Origin: Paraburkholderia aspalathi
Lineage (GTDB): Bacteria; Pseudomonadota; Gammaproteobacteria; Burkholderiales; Burkholderiaceae
Assembly (NCBI RefSeq): GCF_900116445.1
Contig: NZ_FPBH01000004.1
Coordinates: 310,001-374,000 of the forward strand
DNA: 64,000 nt
Reading direction: 5' to 3'
Shown: positions 1-9,633 of the stretch, in pieces
Layout of the letters: every line of letters starts with the position of its first letter
How positions within the stretch are numbered: position 1 is the stretch's first letter
The notes under the pieces: model-generated
The model's input: only the letters and a program-made list of their open reading frames with translations
What the model was told of the DNA's origin: nothing
The model's database searches: none
Translations under genes and position numbers: made by a program

Positions 1-11
1 TGGCTACGATA

Positions 12-881
12 TTGAATTACTCTACGCTGTCCTGGCGTCGGGTAACGCAGGGGTTTTCTCCATCGCTGTTCATTGCGTTTCTGTGGATTGCGGCCATGGG
101 TGTAATCGCACTTTTGGCAAACCACCTCACCCCGTTTGACATAGCGGCAATGGACCTGCGTGAACGCCTGCGCCCTCCCGCTTTCCTTGCTGGAGGAGAT
201 TGGATACATCCCCTTGGAACTGACCAGCTCGGCCGAGATACGTTTTCGCGTCTGCTCTCCTCGATCCGCACGAGCATGACGATTGGGCTGATTTCTACAT
301 TCATCGCAGCGGCGATCGGGGTCGGACTCGGTTTCCTTGCAGCCCACGGCAGAGGTCGTGTCGAACAAATCATCCTGATGCTGATCGACGCTCAGGCGGC
401 AATTCCATTCATGATCGTCGCGCTCGCCGTCCTGGCTTTTTTTGGTAACAATCTCGTCCTGTTTACCGTGCTACTGGGCTTCTATGGATGGGAGCGCATT
501 GCCCGGCTTTCCCGTGGGCTCGCAATGTCAGCATCAGAGCAGGGCTATACGATTGCGGTACGGGATATCGGTGCTTCACCTGTGCGCCTGTATGCACTGC
601 ACATCCTGCCCAATGTAGGCTCCAGCTTGATCGTTGCAATGACGCTCAATCTGCCCGAAGTCATCTTGCTCGAAACAAGCCTGTCATTCCTTGGACTGGG
701 TGTGCAGCCACCGCTATCGAGTCTTGGCAACATGGTCGGAAGTGCGCGTGCTTATATGGAAGGGGCACCTTGGCTAGTTTTCATCCCAAGCGCAGTCATC
801 ATGTTAACTGCGCTATCGGTCTCCATCATCGGAGATTGGCTCCGGGATCGGGCTGACCCCATGAGCGACAGTGCTCGATAA
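12..881 (+). CDS. Peptide/nickel-type ABC transporter permease (DppC-like)
   Basis: This is an inner-membrane permease of a binding-protein-dependent importer for peptides, opines or similar substrates. The 289-residue product has an N-terminal membrane segment (about residues 19-38) and a short periplasmic part with the LGTDQLGRD motif found near the start of DppC/OppC proteins. A five-helix BPD_transp_1 domain follows, with the EAA-like loop around SEQGYTIAVRDIGAS. It ends with DWLRDRADP, the usual DppC C-terminus. The start is uncertain: residue 1 is a TTG codon, the frame stays open to the window edge and no clear ribosome site is visible. The partner permease and ATPases must lie outside. 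A relic of a second DppC C-terminus is at 54446-54580. Confidence 0.85.
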   Translation: MNYSTLSWRRVTQGFSPSLFIAFLWIAAMGVIALLANHLTPFDIAAMDLRERLRPPAFLAGGDWIHPLGTDQLGRDTFSRLLSSIRTSMTIGLISTFIAAAIGVGLGFLAAHGRGRVEQIILMLIDAQAAIPFMIVALAVLAFFGNNLVLFTVLLGFYGWERIARLSRGLAMSASEQGYTIAVRDIGASPVRLYALHILPNVGSSLIVAMTLNLPEVILLETSLSFLGLGVQPPLSSLGNMVGSARAYMEGAPWLVFIPSAVIMLTALSVSIIGDWLRDRADPMSDSAR

Positions 882-1172
882 GGGTCACCCACGCGATGCC
901 CAGAAAATACATCTAGCGCGCTCCCCGATCTGTAGACGATCGCGGGTTGATGTTGGGATGCGTATCGATAGCAACGATGAAAAAACATGATCGACTTTCT
1001 TTGCCAAACCTCTTAAGACTGTCGGCGCCGAACATTCAGTTTCGTCGACATCCAGCCGGTCAGCGTCGGAACTAGTGCTCAATAAAAAGTGTCGCTTTAT
1101 AAATTTTAATTGAAACAACTCACAAGGTAGTGGCTTTTTTGTCGAGGCCGCCTCAAGGAATAGGCTTGAACT

Positions 1173-2699
1173 ATGTCAAAGATCCCCGACGAGACCGAAA
1201 CGATCAAAAGCGTTGATACTCCGTACGATTCGTTAAAAGCCACTGAGCAATCGAGCGCAAGCGCTGGACGGACCGTGACGCGCACTGAAGCTTGTTCCGA
1301 GCTGAATGCGGGCGTCCAAGAATCTCAAAATCCTCAAAGCGCTCATGACTCGAGCGCAACCGGAAAGAAGCGCGACTCTGTGAATCCTCTGAAGGCCGTT
1401 GCAACTGAGCACGCTAACTACTCCTCCGAATCAATCATCACGATGAGAAAACAGGATGTCGTTGCACGCAACGACATGCTGAGGCTTTTGCACGACCGCA
1501 GGCCGGGCTTTTCCCTCGAGCAGCCCTTCTACACCGATCCAGAGTTTTTCAAGCTGGACATGGAACTGATCTGGTATCGCGACTGGCTTTTTATTGGCCA
1601 CGATTGCGAATTGCCGAAGCCTGGCAGCTTCATCACAGTTCAAGTTGGCGCGTATCCAGTTGTCCTGGTGCGCGACCAGCAAGGCAACATCAACGCCTTT
1701 CACAATTCGTGTCGCCATCGCGGTAGCCGCATTTGCAAGACAGACAAAGGCACGGCGGCAAAGCTTGTCTGCCCGTACCACCAATGGACCTACGAGCTGG
1801 ACGGACGCATGCTCTTCGCCCGAAATATGGCCGACGGATTCGATAAAAGCCAGTTCGGCCTGAAGCCTGTCGCTTGCGAAAGCGTTGGCGGATACATTTT
1901 CATCTGCCTCGCAAAGGAGCCGGCTGATTTCGCGCCGATGCGGGCGATGATCGAGCCCTACCTGCTGCCGCACCGGCTCAGCGACGCAAAGGTCGCCTTC
2001 GAGAGCACGGTCATCGAGAAAGGGAACTGGAAGTTGGTCTGGGAGAACAACAAGGAATGCTATCACTGCGCAGCTAACCATCCCGAGCTATGTAGGACGT
2101 TATCGGAGGCGCCGACGTCGAACAGCGCCTATGAGCCCGAGAACGATCCCGAATTGCAGGCACTTTGGGCTAACTGGGAAGCAGCGGGCCTACCGAGCAA
2201 GTTCCGCATCGACCCGGCTGGCCAGTACCGTGCCACACGAACACCGCTGCTGCGCGACGCGGTCAGCTTCACCATGACTGGAAAACGTGCGGTCCGGCAG
2301 AACTTATCAGACGTCAGCGCCGAGCGCATCGGCACGCTTGCCCTTTACCACTATCCTTCGACGTGGAACCACGTTCTTGGCGATCACGCCGTGACCTTCC
2401 GCGTGCTGCCGATCAGTGCTACGGAAACCGCGTTGACGACAAAATGGCTGGTACACAAAGACGCGGTTGAGGGTGTCGACTACGATCTTGACGAACTCAC
2501 ACACGTTTGGGCCCAAACTAACGATCAGGACCGCCGCATTGTCGAAGAAAACGCCTTTGGCATCTTGTCGCCGGCCTACGAGCCAGGTCCCTATTCGGAG
2601 CTTTATGAGGGCAGTGTCATTCAGTTCAATGATTGGTATGCGCGCTTTATCGGTTCACGCTTGGCCGAGGGTGGCCAGCCGCTCCGCGGTGCCGTTTAA
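1173..2699 (+). CDS. Rieske non-heme iron oxygenase, alpha subunit (betaine demethylase-like)
   Basis: This is probably the terminal oxygenase of an N-demethylase acting on a quaternary ammonium compound such as glycine betaine or proline betaine. The Rieske [2Fe-2S] ligands are visible as CRHRG and CPYHQW. The catalytic iron site is in ENNKECYHCAANHPEL, and WLVHKDAVEGVDYD and TNDQDRR are typical of the GbcA family. The first ~90 residues are low-complexity and absent from the GbcA proteins I remember, so ATG 1443 is an alternative start. The reductase gene follows after 19 bases. The exact substrate cannot be read from sequence. Confidence 0.85.
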   Translation: MSKIPDETETIKSVDTPYDSLKATEQSSASAGRTVTRTEACSELNAGVQESQNPQSAHDSSATGKKRDSVNPLKAVATEHANYSSESIITMRKQDVVARNDMLRLLHDRRPGFSLEQPFYTDPEFFKLDMELIWYRDWLFIGHDCELPKPGSFITVQVGAYPVVLVRDQQGNINAFHNSCRHRGSRICKTDKGTAAKLVCPYHQWTYELDGRMLFARNMADGFDKSQFGLKPVACESVGGYIFICLAKEPADFAPMRAMIEPYLLPHRLSDAKVAFESTVIEKGNWKLVWENNKECYHCAANHPELCRTLSEAPTSNSAYEPENDPELQALWANWEAAGLPSKFRIDPAGQYRATRTPLLRDAVSFTMTGKRAVRQNLSDVSAERIGTLALYHYPSTWNHVLGDHAVTFRVLPISATETALTTKWLVHKDAVEGVDYDLDELTHVWAQTNDQDRRIVEENAFGILSPAYEPGPYSELYEGSVIQFNDWYARFIGSRLAEGGQPLRGAV

Positions 2700-2718
2700 G
2701 AGATTGAGGATGTACGCA

Positions 2719-3819
2719 ATGACTGATCGCAGCCGGTACCTTCATCTTGACGACATGGCACCTTGGAATGACAAGCTTCACGCTCTGGAAGTAATCGACG
2801 TGAGAGAAGAGGTTCCGGAGGTGAAAACCTTTACCTTCCGCTCCGACGATGCGACCTGGTTCCGCTTCGAGCCGGGGCAGTTCGTGACTTTAGAGCTGCC
2901 CACCGTCGACGGTCCGCTGATGCGTACCTATACGATCTCATCCTCGCCGTCGCGACCATTTTCAATCGCGGTGACAGCTAAGGCGCAGGCAGGCAGCATG
3001 GGCACGCGTTGGATGTTCGACCATTTGAAACCGGGCATCCGCGTCAACGCCTACGGACCGACGGGCGACTTCTCCCTGCATAGACATCCGGCCGCAAAGT
3101 ACCTTTTTATTTCGGCTGGTTCCGGCGTGACGCCGATGATGTCGATGCTGCGTTGGCTGCACGATTGCAGACCTCGGGCCGACGTCTGCTTCGTCAATTG
3201 CTCACGGCGACCAGAAGATATCATTTTCCGCAAAGAGCTCGAGTTAATCGGCGGCCATATGCCGCTTCTATCGCTCGGCTTGATGATCGAGGAACGATCG
3301 AGCCGTGAAGCCTGGTACGGTCATATGGGCAGGATCGACCAAATACGGCTCCGGCTCCTGGCACCCGACTTTCTCGGACGGGAAATCTTCTGCTGCGGTC
3401 CGGACCCCTTCATGCGTGCCGTACGTGCTTTGCTGGAAGCTTCGGGTTTCGATCTAGCTCATTACCATCAAGAGAGCTTTGCCGCTTCCGCTGCGGAGGA
3501 ACTGCCGGCTCCCTTAGCGTCAACAACAGAGGTTGGCGTCGGAGTCCCCGTTGAAGAAAAAATGCCAGTCCGCTTTTTGCGTTCTGACGTCGATGCCGAA
3601 GGTTTTACCGGCCAGACCATCCTGCAGACGGCGCGCGCATTTTCGGTGGGGATCCCTGCGGCCTGTGAATTCGGCGTGTGCGGGACCTGCAAGGTGAAGA
3701 AACTCTCAGGCAAGGTCGAGATGCATCATCATGGCGGTATTCTCCCTAACGAGATCGACGACGGCTTTATCCTCGCTTGCTGTTCCAAGCCGCTGTCGGC
3801 GCTCGAAATCGAGGCATGA
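2719..3819 (+). CDS. Ferredoxin-type oxidoreductase partner of the Rieske oxygenase (GbcB-like)
   Basis: This reductase passes electrons from NAD(P)H through flavin and a 2Fe-2S centre to the oxygenase encoded just upstream. The N-terminal half is a ferredoxin-reductase FAD domain (RTYTISSSP). An NAD-binding domain follows (AGSGVTPMMSML, FCCGPDPFM). The C-terminal ~85 residues are a plant-type 2Fe-2S ferredoxin (CEFGVCGTC, then a final Cys in LACC). The open frame reaches back into the oxygenase gene. I chose ATG 2719 because a GAGGA ribosome site ends 8 bases before it; ATG 2710 is also possible. Confidence 0.85.
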   Translation: MTDRSRYLHLDDMAPWNDKLHALEVIDVREEVPEVKTFTFRSDDATWFRFEPGQFVTLELPTVDGPLMRTYTISSSPSRPFSIAVTAKAQAGSMGTRWMFDHLKPGIRVNAYGPTGDFSLHRHPAAKYLFISAGSGVTPMMSMLRWLHDCRPRADVCFVNCSRRPEDIIFRKELELIGGHMPLLSLGLMIEERSSREAWYGHMGRIDQIRLRLLAPDFLGREIFCCGPDPFMRAVRALLEASGFDLAHYHQESFAASAAEELPAPLASTTEVGVGVPVEEKMPVRFLRSDVDAEGFTGQTILQTARAFSVGIPAACEFGVCGTCKVKKLSGKVEMHHHGGILPNEIDDGFILACCSKPLSALEIEA

Positions 3820-4043
3820 TCCGGTCGGATCTAACGTAAGCCGGCGGCGACCCACGCATTGCTTGCTCAACGTCAGTTAGGGACGCGAAATGCTGAAAAT
3901 ATTTTTTTGAAGTTTGCCGAGTCAACTCCGGCCGACAGTTCCACAGCGTTACCAGGTAAGCGAGTCGCGGAATCCACGCAGATGTGGTTCGTTTTGAACC
4001 GTACCTGATGTGCCGGCCAAAGTACAGGGCGACAGATTGCGGT

Positions 4044-4742
4044 CTACATGTACTTCTTGAAGTACTTCGCCATGTTCCATACCGCGATCACAATCATGAT
4101 CGACACCGGCCAGAACAGCAGCCAGATCGGCAGCCGTACCGGCGCGACGAGCCAGACGACTGCGGTCAACGGGATCACGCCGAACGTCAGGAAGCGCTTC
4201 GCGTGATGGTAACGGGTCGCCGACTCGTATCCGCCCTGCGTGCGCCTCACGTGTCGCGCCGCCAGACCGTCGGCCACGGCAACAGCGATCGCGAGCAGGA
4301 ACTGCGGAATCGTCATCGCGAGCATCGTGATGCGAACGCCGAAGAGCTTGACACCGTACATCGCCACCATGAGCGCCTCGCGCGTCGCTTCGGAAAACGC
4401 CGGCCTCAGGTACGAACCCAAACCATGCGAAGGCTGGACGCCTGCCTGCCAGGCCCGCGCCGACGCATCGACGCCGGTCCAGCCGAACCAGCCCCAGTAC
4501 GCGGCGTCCGCCGCCCACGCAGCCAGCCCGGGATCGGTCGTCTCGCTCAGGTAATTGCGAAGCAGCGCCTGCATCCCACCCACCGGGTCATCGTGCCAAA
4601 GCGTGTGCGCCGCGGCGAGATCCGCCAGCACCGCGAGGATGCTGGCGAGCAGCAGCCAGAGGACAACGTGGATAGCCAGATCGACGATCCAGAAGAAAGA
4701 CTTCACACCATCGGCATTACCGTCGCGCGTTTTCGCCGCCAT
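4044..4742 (-). CDS. DUF4400 / ICE-type conjugal membrane protein
   Basis: This is an integral membrane protein of the conjugation apparatus found next to TraD in integrating conjugative elements (the DUF4400, PFL_4697-like family, from memory). It has a hydrophobic segment near the N-terminus (VDLAIHVVLWLLLASILAVL), a long periplasmic-looking middle with many Trp residues, and further membrane segments near residues 130-155 and 180-225. I start it at ATG 4742, 16 bases after the stop of traD; the open frame continues upstream only inside traD. It is the last gene of a three-gene minus-strand unit, relaxase-coupling protein-DUF4400. Confidence 0.75.
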   Translation of the reverse strand: MAAKTRDGNADGVKSFFWIVDLAIHVVLWLLLASILAVLADLAAAHTLWHDDPVGGMQALLRNYLSETTDPGLAAWAADAAYWGWFGWTGVDASARAWQAGVQPSHGLGSYLRPAFSEATREALMVAMYGVKLFGVRITMLAMTIPQFLLAIAVAVADGLAARHVRRTQGGYESATRYHHAKRFLTFGVIPLTAVVWLVAPVRLPIWLLFWPVSIMIVIAVWNMAKYFKKYM

Positions 4743-4758
4743 GGTCGCTCGTCTATCG

Positions 4759-6906
4759 TCAGAACCCGGCACCCTTGCCCTGCACCGTCCATGGTCCAGA
4801 GATCGGTGCGGGCGTACCGGCATCCGCGTCGACCGGCATGAAGCTGCCTACGGCGCCGCCAATAGCATCGGGCGACACACCTCCTGCCTCGTCGAACGGC
4901 GACACCGCCTGGACATAGGACGCATAGCGGGACCGCATGTCCGCGACCACATCGTCCAGCCCCGGCAGCATGATCGGGTCATGCGCGTCGAGCAGCGGCA
5001 GCCGCACCTTGACCAGCTGGCCTCCCTCGATGAGCGCGAACGCCTGGCCCTTCGGCAACTGCGTCAGATCAGATGCCTGCAGCATCGGTACCTGTCGTGC
5101 CGAGATCTGGTCGTGTGTCTGTGCCGTGAAATGCACGCCCTCGCCGCGCCTCACCGCATCCGTCGCGGACGACGCAAGCGTCAGTGATTTCACATCGACC
5201 ATCGGGAGCTGGTCGGTCAGAATCTTCGCGGTCGTGACGTACTTCACCCGCAGCATCACGACCGTATTGAAGTTCCCGAAAATCTGCTCGGCCTTCGCCC
5301 GTGAGCCGATCTTCGCTTCAAGATCAGCGCTCGTCTGTGTGTAGGCGGTGACCTGATATCCGGCGCCGCCCGCCTTGTTGACCAACGGCACGAATTCGTC
5401 GCCGACCAGTTCGTTGAACTCGTCCGCATGGATCGAAACACGCCGCCGGCCGCCTGCCGTGCTTTGCCCATAGCCATGCCCGTACTTGTAGATGCGGCCC
5501 GCGGTCGACGTCAGATCCGCGAACATCGCATTGCCGACCACGCCAGCCACCTCGAAATCCGACAACGCGTCCAGTCCGACATACACAATCCCGCCGCGAT
5601 CCATCACGCGATTCCAGTCGAACACGGGACGCGGATCGTGGGGATCATCATAGTCGGGCGACAGGAGTTCCGAAGTGCGACCTGTGGTGAGCTTTTCCAG
5701 GAGCGGATATAGCGACGACACGAGCTTGTCGAAATACGAGCGTTCGTTGCTGATGACCGACAGCAGGCCATTGGCGATCGGATCGGTCCAGCCCTGCTGC
5801 CGGATCAGGTTCGCCACCTGCAGCACCTCCTGGTTGCGCTGCAGGCGCATCGCCTGCTTCGCCTCTTCCTTGTCCAGCGGCTTGAGCCCGTCCTCCCATC
5901 CCGGGTAATCACGATCGAGCCAGAAGCGAAAGTAGCGTAACGCAAGGCCGTCGATGTTCACCGCGTTCCGGTAAATCATCTCGTAGGTTGGGCGGATCCC
6001 GAGCGCACTCATCGCCCGCGCCATCACGTTCACGAAACGCCAGACGAAGTCGCGGAACGCCGCCGACTGGCCCTCCTTCGGCAGATTGCCAGCAATACGT
6101 GTCGCAACCTCCGTGATCCGCGAATACGTGCCGATCGGGCTATAGCGCGCCGACCTGTCGGGATAGCCGAGGTGGAAGAACGTGAACTCGCTCTCCCGCC
6201 CGCAACGTTTCGCTTCCGCATACATGCGCAGCAACAGGTCGACGTCGCCCTTCGGATCGAAGACGATCACGACATCACCGCGGCGGATGTCCTGGGCCAC
6301 CAGCATCTCGCACAGGCGGGTCTTGCCCACGCGCGTCGTTCCAAGCACCGCCATGTGTCCCACACGCTCGGCCATGTCGAACCAGATGTCCCGCTCGTCC
6401 GGTTCGACGCCATGCAGCGCGGGGTCTCCTCCGACCGGCGGCAGCGGCGCGACGGGATTCCACCGTGCCTCACGGCGGGTCACATGTGCGATCCAGCTGT
6501 CGGGATACCGGCGCTCATGGTCCCGCGCCCGGTCGTACAGGTCATTGCGGGCAAGCAGCCGGCGATTTTCGGGAAAACGGGCCTGATAGAGCCGCTGCGT
6601 GTGAATAACGCTCCAGCGAAAGCCGCGTCCGAGGAACACCTCCTTCGCGGAGCACGGAATGTCGGCTGCGGGGATCACGTACTGCGGCAAGCGGCGAAGA
6701 TTGCGCTGGAAGCGGATCAGCCGCCACGCCTGTCGCCCGCGAACGTAGGCGAGTGACAGCAGCGCGAGGGTCGTGACGCCGCCCGTCGCGGGCGTGATGA
6801 GAAAGAGTGCCGGGTGGGACCAGAGGATGCCGGTCGCAGCGAGCGCCCCAACGGAGGACAGCAGTTCGACGGGCCTGCGAAAGAAGTTCTCGACCGGATA
6901 CGCCAT
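4759..6906 (-). CDS. traD: Type IV coupling protein TraD/VirD4 (SXT/ICE TraD type)
   Basis: This inner-membrane ATPase brings the relaxase-DNA complex to the secretion channel. The 715-residue protein has two N-terminal membrane helices (about residues 15-55). Its Walker A is GTTRVGKT at residues 189-196, followed by VVIVFDPKGD. The Walker B strand is VSIHADEFNELV in the second half. The FtsK/TraG-like nucleotide domain continues through TAYTQTSADLEAKIG and GNFNTVVMLRVK. It lies 21 bases downstream of the relaxase gene on the same strand, as in SXT-like and PFGI-like elements. Confidence 0.9.
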   Translation of the reverse strand: MAYPVENFFRRPVELLSSVGALAATGILWSHPALFLITPATGGVTTLALLSLAYVRGRQAWRLIRFQRNLRRLPQYVIPAADIPCSAKEVFLGRGFRWSVIHTQRLYQARFPENRRLLARNDLYDRARDHERRYPDSWIAHVTRREARWNPVAPLPPVGGDPALHGVEPDERDIWFDMAERVGHMAVLGTTRVGKTRLCEMLVAQDIRRGDVVIVFDPKGDVDLLLRMYAEAKRCGRESEFTFFHLGYPDRSARYSPIGTYSRITEVATRIAGNLPKEGQSAAFRDFVWRFVNVMARAMSALGIRPTYEMIYRNAVNIDGLALRYFRFWLDRDYPGWEDGLKPLDKEEAKQAMRLQRNQEVLQVANLIRQQGWTDPIANGLLSVISNERSYFDKLVSSLYPLLEKLTTGRTSELLSPDYDDPHDPRPVFDWNRVMDRGGIVYVGLDALSDFEVAGVVGNAMFADLTSTAGRIYKYGHGYGQSTAGGRRRVSIHADEFNELVGDEFVPLVNKAGGAGYQVTAYTQTSADLEAKIGSRAKAEQIFGNFNTVVMLRVKYVTTAKILTDQLPMVDVKSLTLASSATDAVRRGEGVHFTAQTHDQISARQVPMLQASDLTQLPKGQAFALIEGGQLVKVRLPLLDAHDPIMLPGLDDVVADMRSRYASYVQAVSPFDEAGGVSPDAIGGAVGSFMPVDADAGTPAPISGPWTVQGKGAGF

Positions 6907-6927
6907 CGCCGTCGCCCCGGTGCCTCG

Positions 6928-8988
6928 TTACGCCTCAGACGACTGAGACGACCGAGGTGAATCGGCGTCTTGCGCTACGACCGCCTTCTGCTTCGACTGG
7001 ATCATCGCGTTCGGCGGCGGCACGGGACTGAAGAATCGCTCAGGCTCCGGAACGAGCATCACGGATAACTGACGGCCGCCGGCGCCCTTGATGGTGTAGT
7101 GGAGCAGATAGGAGCGCCCCGCGCCGCCCGCGTCGGCGGTCACCGGATAGCCGGACTTCTGGAAATCACGCTGGACCTGCTTCCACGGTTCCGGGGTTGC
7201 TTCATCTTCCGCCAGCGTCTGTTCGATCGCGTCGGGATGAGCCTGCGCGAAATCGCGGAAGATCGCGGGAGTCACCAGCAGCATACCCTCCGGCACAAAA
7301 TGTACACGGGCCATCGATTCGTTGTACGGTAACCCGCCATTGGCAACCCCCTCCTGCACCCAGGCCATGAACCGTTCGGCATTTGGCCGCGGCTGCCGGG
7401 CACCCGCCCGGGCGGCAATGGATCGCGACGGAACCCGCGCCTTCTCGCGCGGGCGAACCGGGGCGCTCACCAGATCCGGTACGGGTGCAGGATCTCTTCT
7501 CCCGTCGCGATCAACGATTTCATCGTTCAGCACGGCGGCGCTCTCTGCGTCTGGCAGATAAGCGTGCTCACGGTCGTTCATGGACAGCGTGCCGGCATCG
7601 AACGCAGCGCTCTCCTGCGGGTCGGGCAAGTCATCGGCCGCGACTGGCGACGACGTTTGCGGGCCAGGCTCTGCGTGTGCGTCCGTCACGCCCTCATCAA
7701 TGAACTCGACACATTCAGCTGTCGGGTTCGGCGCAGCGCCCACTTCGATAACCTGAACCGAGCCCGCCGGTAGCGCACGCGGATAGCGAGCCGGATCGGC
7801 GTAGAGTCGATCGAGCGGAAAGCGCAGGACCGTGAACGTTTGCTGCCATGCACCAATCGTCACTGTGATGGTCCAGATGGCGCCGCCTTCCGGCGTCGGC
7901 ACCAGCGCACCGTATTCCTGCCACGTGTCGAAGAGCCGGTTGTTGTCCGACGGGATGCCCGCCGCGCCGCGTTGTTGCTCTTCATGCGACGCGACGTAAG
8001 TGCGGACAGCCTCGGCCAGCGTTTTCGCCACGCACCACAGCGATTCGCCGTCGCAATAGCCGGTGGCTCCCGCACGGTTAAGCGGCACGCCGCCCTCGGC
8101 CAGAAGCCGTCGCAGCCCTTCCATCAACCGCTCGATCAACGGAACCGCGCGCGCCGTCGCAAACCGCGTACGGGGACCGGCGAGCAGGTTTTCCGCAACC
8201 GAGCGGCGATCCGCATCGCCGACGATCTTCGCCAGCGCGCTGTCTTTCGACTTTGCGTCACCGGATAGATAGGCCGCCAGTTCATGCAGCACCGGCGGAT
8301 ACTGGGCCAGCCAGATCAATGACGCCGGTGGCACGACGCGCTGCAGCAGCACGATGGCAAGACGCGAATGGGCGCCGTAATCGCGCTCGCCAGGCGCCGG
8401 GAAATCCACGCGATACCACTCGCCACCCTGCCCGTTCATGCTGCCGGCCAGCGGCACCCAGGGACGGAGTTCCTGCCCGCTCGCCAGTTCGACCTTCAGG
8501 TCCGCGAGCGGCTTGCCGATGTCGTGCAGCAGCGCGCCGACCAGGACCGCATAACTGCACCGCGCTCCGTGCTGCATCTGGTCTTCGGGACTCGCCCCCA
8601 GCGGCAGCCGGTACCCCTCACGGAAATGCAGCGCATAGCGCGCCACCTCGAGCAGGTGAATCAGCAGGCCGCCCGGTTGCGCGTGATGATGCGATTCCGA
8701 TGCGGGCAGGAGCTGCACGAATTCCGTGAGCCGCTGCAGCAACGGTTCGAGGTCGCGCTTCTCGCTGTCGAAAGACAGACCCAGACTGCTGGCGATACGC
8801 CGGACTGTCCCCTCAACACCGGTTCGCTGAATCAGCTCACGGTATCCCAGTACCGGCAGGTATTGCGGCGAAGGCGGCACGCTGCGCCTGACAGGCTGCG
8901 CGGGCGGTGCAGCCGGCGGCAGCGGCGGAGTCGCATGCACCGTCGCTTGTTGCAACTTCAACCAGTCAAGGGCATTGGCAAAAGCCAT
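6928..8988 (-). CDS. traI: MOBH-family relaxase TraI
   Basis: This relaxase should nick the transfer origin and pilot the strand. The MOBH (TraI_2) signature is clear: the histidine run HHH at residues 100-102, PGGLLIHLLEVA just after, and an HD pair in LLHDIGKPL (155-156). These are the metal-binding elements of this HD-hydrolase-like class. A Pro-rich linker precedes the domain. The C-terminal ~120 residues (FMAWVQEGVANGGLPYNE onward) match the helicase-like TraI_2_C end. I start at ATG 8988; the frame is open to an ATG at 9279, but those 97 residues look basic and unconserved. It faces away from the virB operon across a 645-base spacer. Confidence 0.88.
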   Translation of the reverse strand: MAFANALDWLKLQQATVHATPPLPPAAPPAQPVRRSVPPSPQYLPVLGYRELIQRTGVEGTVRRIASSLGLSFDSEKRDLEPLLQRLTEFVQLLPASESHHHAQPGGLLIHLLEVARYALHFREGYRLPLGASPEDQMQHGARCSYAVLVGALLHDIGKPLADLKVELASGQELRPWVPLAGSMNGQGGEWYRVDFPAPGERDYGAHSRLAIVLLQRVVPPASLIWLAQYPPVLHELAAYLSGDAKSKDSALAKIVGDADRRSVAENLLAGPRTRFATARAVPLIERLMEGLRRLLAEGGVPLNRAGATGYCDGESLWCVAKTLAEAVRTYVASHEEQQRGAAGIPSDNNRLFDTWQEYGALVPTPEGGAIWTITVTIGAWQQTFTVLRFPLDRLYADPARYPRALPAGSVQVIEVGAAPNPTAECVEFIDEGVTDAHAEPGPQTSSPVAADDLPDPQESAAFDAGTLSMNDREHAYLPDAESAAVLNDEIVDRDGRRDPAPVPDLVSAPVRPREKARVPSRSIAARAGARQPRPNAERFMAWVQEGVANGGLPYNESMARVHFVPEGMLLVTPAIFRDFAQAHPDAIEQTLAEDEATPEPWKQVQRDFQKSGYPVTADAGGAGRSYLLHYTIKGAGGRQLSVMLVPEPERFFSPVPPPNAMIQSKQKAVVAQDADSPRSSQSSEA

Positions 8989-9499
8989 GTGGGGTTTCCG
9001 GCTGAACGGGAGAACGGGATCAGCCTCGGTCGTGAGGCCTGGCGAAAGGTCGCCGTGGTTGAACGGTACGCATCGCGCTGCTGGAACCGACGCAAATAAC
9101 TGCACGACGGGATGCCGCACCGCGCAGTCATAGTGCTCAACAGATGGCCTCACTTGCGGGCCGCCGGTCGGTCCTTTCCCAGCCTTCTGCGGCAAGGGCC
9201 GCAGCGTTTTTCTCTCTTGCAGCAGAACCCCTTTTTTGCCCTTCGCCGTTTGCGCCTTTGAGCGGGTGATGCGATTCATCCCAGCATCACCTGCGGCCTT
9301 TGGATTGGGCCCTTCCCTTTACGCGTCCTTCCTTCCCCTTGCCTTTCCAGCTTTCTCCCGACGCCTTTATCCCGCACTGGACAGCATGCGGGCTTTCAGC
9401 TCCGTTCATTGGCCCCGTCAAAAAATGACGGCGCGAGCCGCTGCGCTTCGGTGCAGGCATTCCGGCGATACCTGCACCTGCGCTGCCTACAGTGAAGCC

Positions 9500-9523
9500 G
9501 TCAGTCCTCCCCCCTGGACTGAC
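9500..9523. repeat. Perfect 8-bp inverted repeat upstream of virB1
   Basis: Arms GTCAGTCC and GGACTGAC enclose an 8-base pyrimidine-rich loop. It lies 12 bases before the terminator-like hairpin at 9535. It could be a transcript hairpin or a protein-binding site. Confidence 0.5.
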
Positions 9524-9534
9524 GCGCGCTGTTG

Positions 9535-9573
9535 ACCTGCCGGGCTGCGCCCCGCTCCCGGCAGGTTCTTTTT
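9535..9573 (+). terminator. Intrinsic terminator-like hairpin in the virB leader
   Basis: A perfect 10-bp stem (ACCTGCCGGG with CCCGGCAGGT) is followed directly by TCTTTTT, the classical form of a rho-independent terminator read on the plus strand. It ends about 60 bases before virB1, with no plus-strand gene upstream. It should therefore either end a small RNA or attenuate transcripts that start further upstream. Confidence 0.6.
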
Positions 9574-9633
9574 CGCAGATTCTTTTTCGTAGCTTCTGTT
9601 TCCTTCAGGCAGCCCCAACCGGATGAGGTCAAC

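Larger units (their letters stand above)
8989..9633. other. Divergent spacer between traI and virB1 (candidate oriT/control region)
   Basis: This 645-base stretch separates the minus-strand relaxase unit from the plus-strand virB operon, and both sets of promoters should be here. It holds two perfect inverted repeats near the virB side (9500-9523 and 9535-9566). Part of it could code for an extended TraI N-terminus. A transfer origin next to the relaxase gene would be usual, but I cannot identify a nick site. Confidence 0.4.

Noticed and set aside
964..978. ATCG-N7-CGAT upstream of the Rieske oxygenase gene
   Set aside because: It matches the palindrome spacing but lacks the GTCATCCCG-like tail; one or two such matches are expected by chance in 64 kb of GC-rich DNA.
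3984..4841. 285-codon plus-strand frame opposite the DUF4400 gene
   Set aside because: Arg/His-rich shadow without motifs; the minus-strand membrane protein fits the conjugation context.
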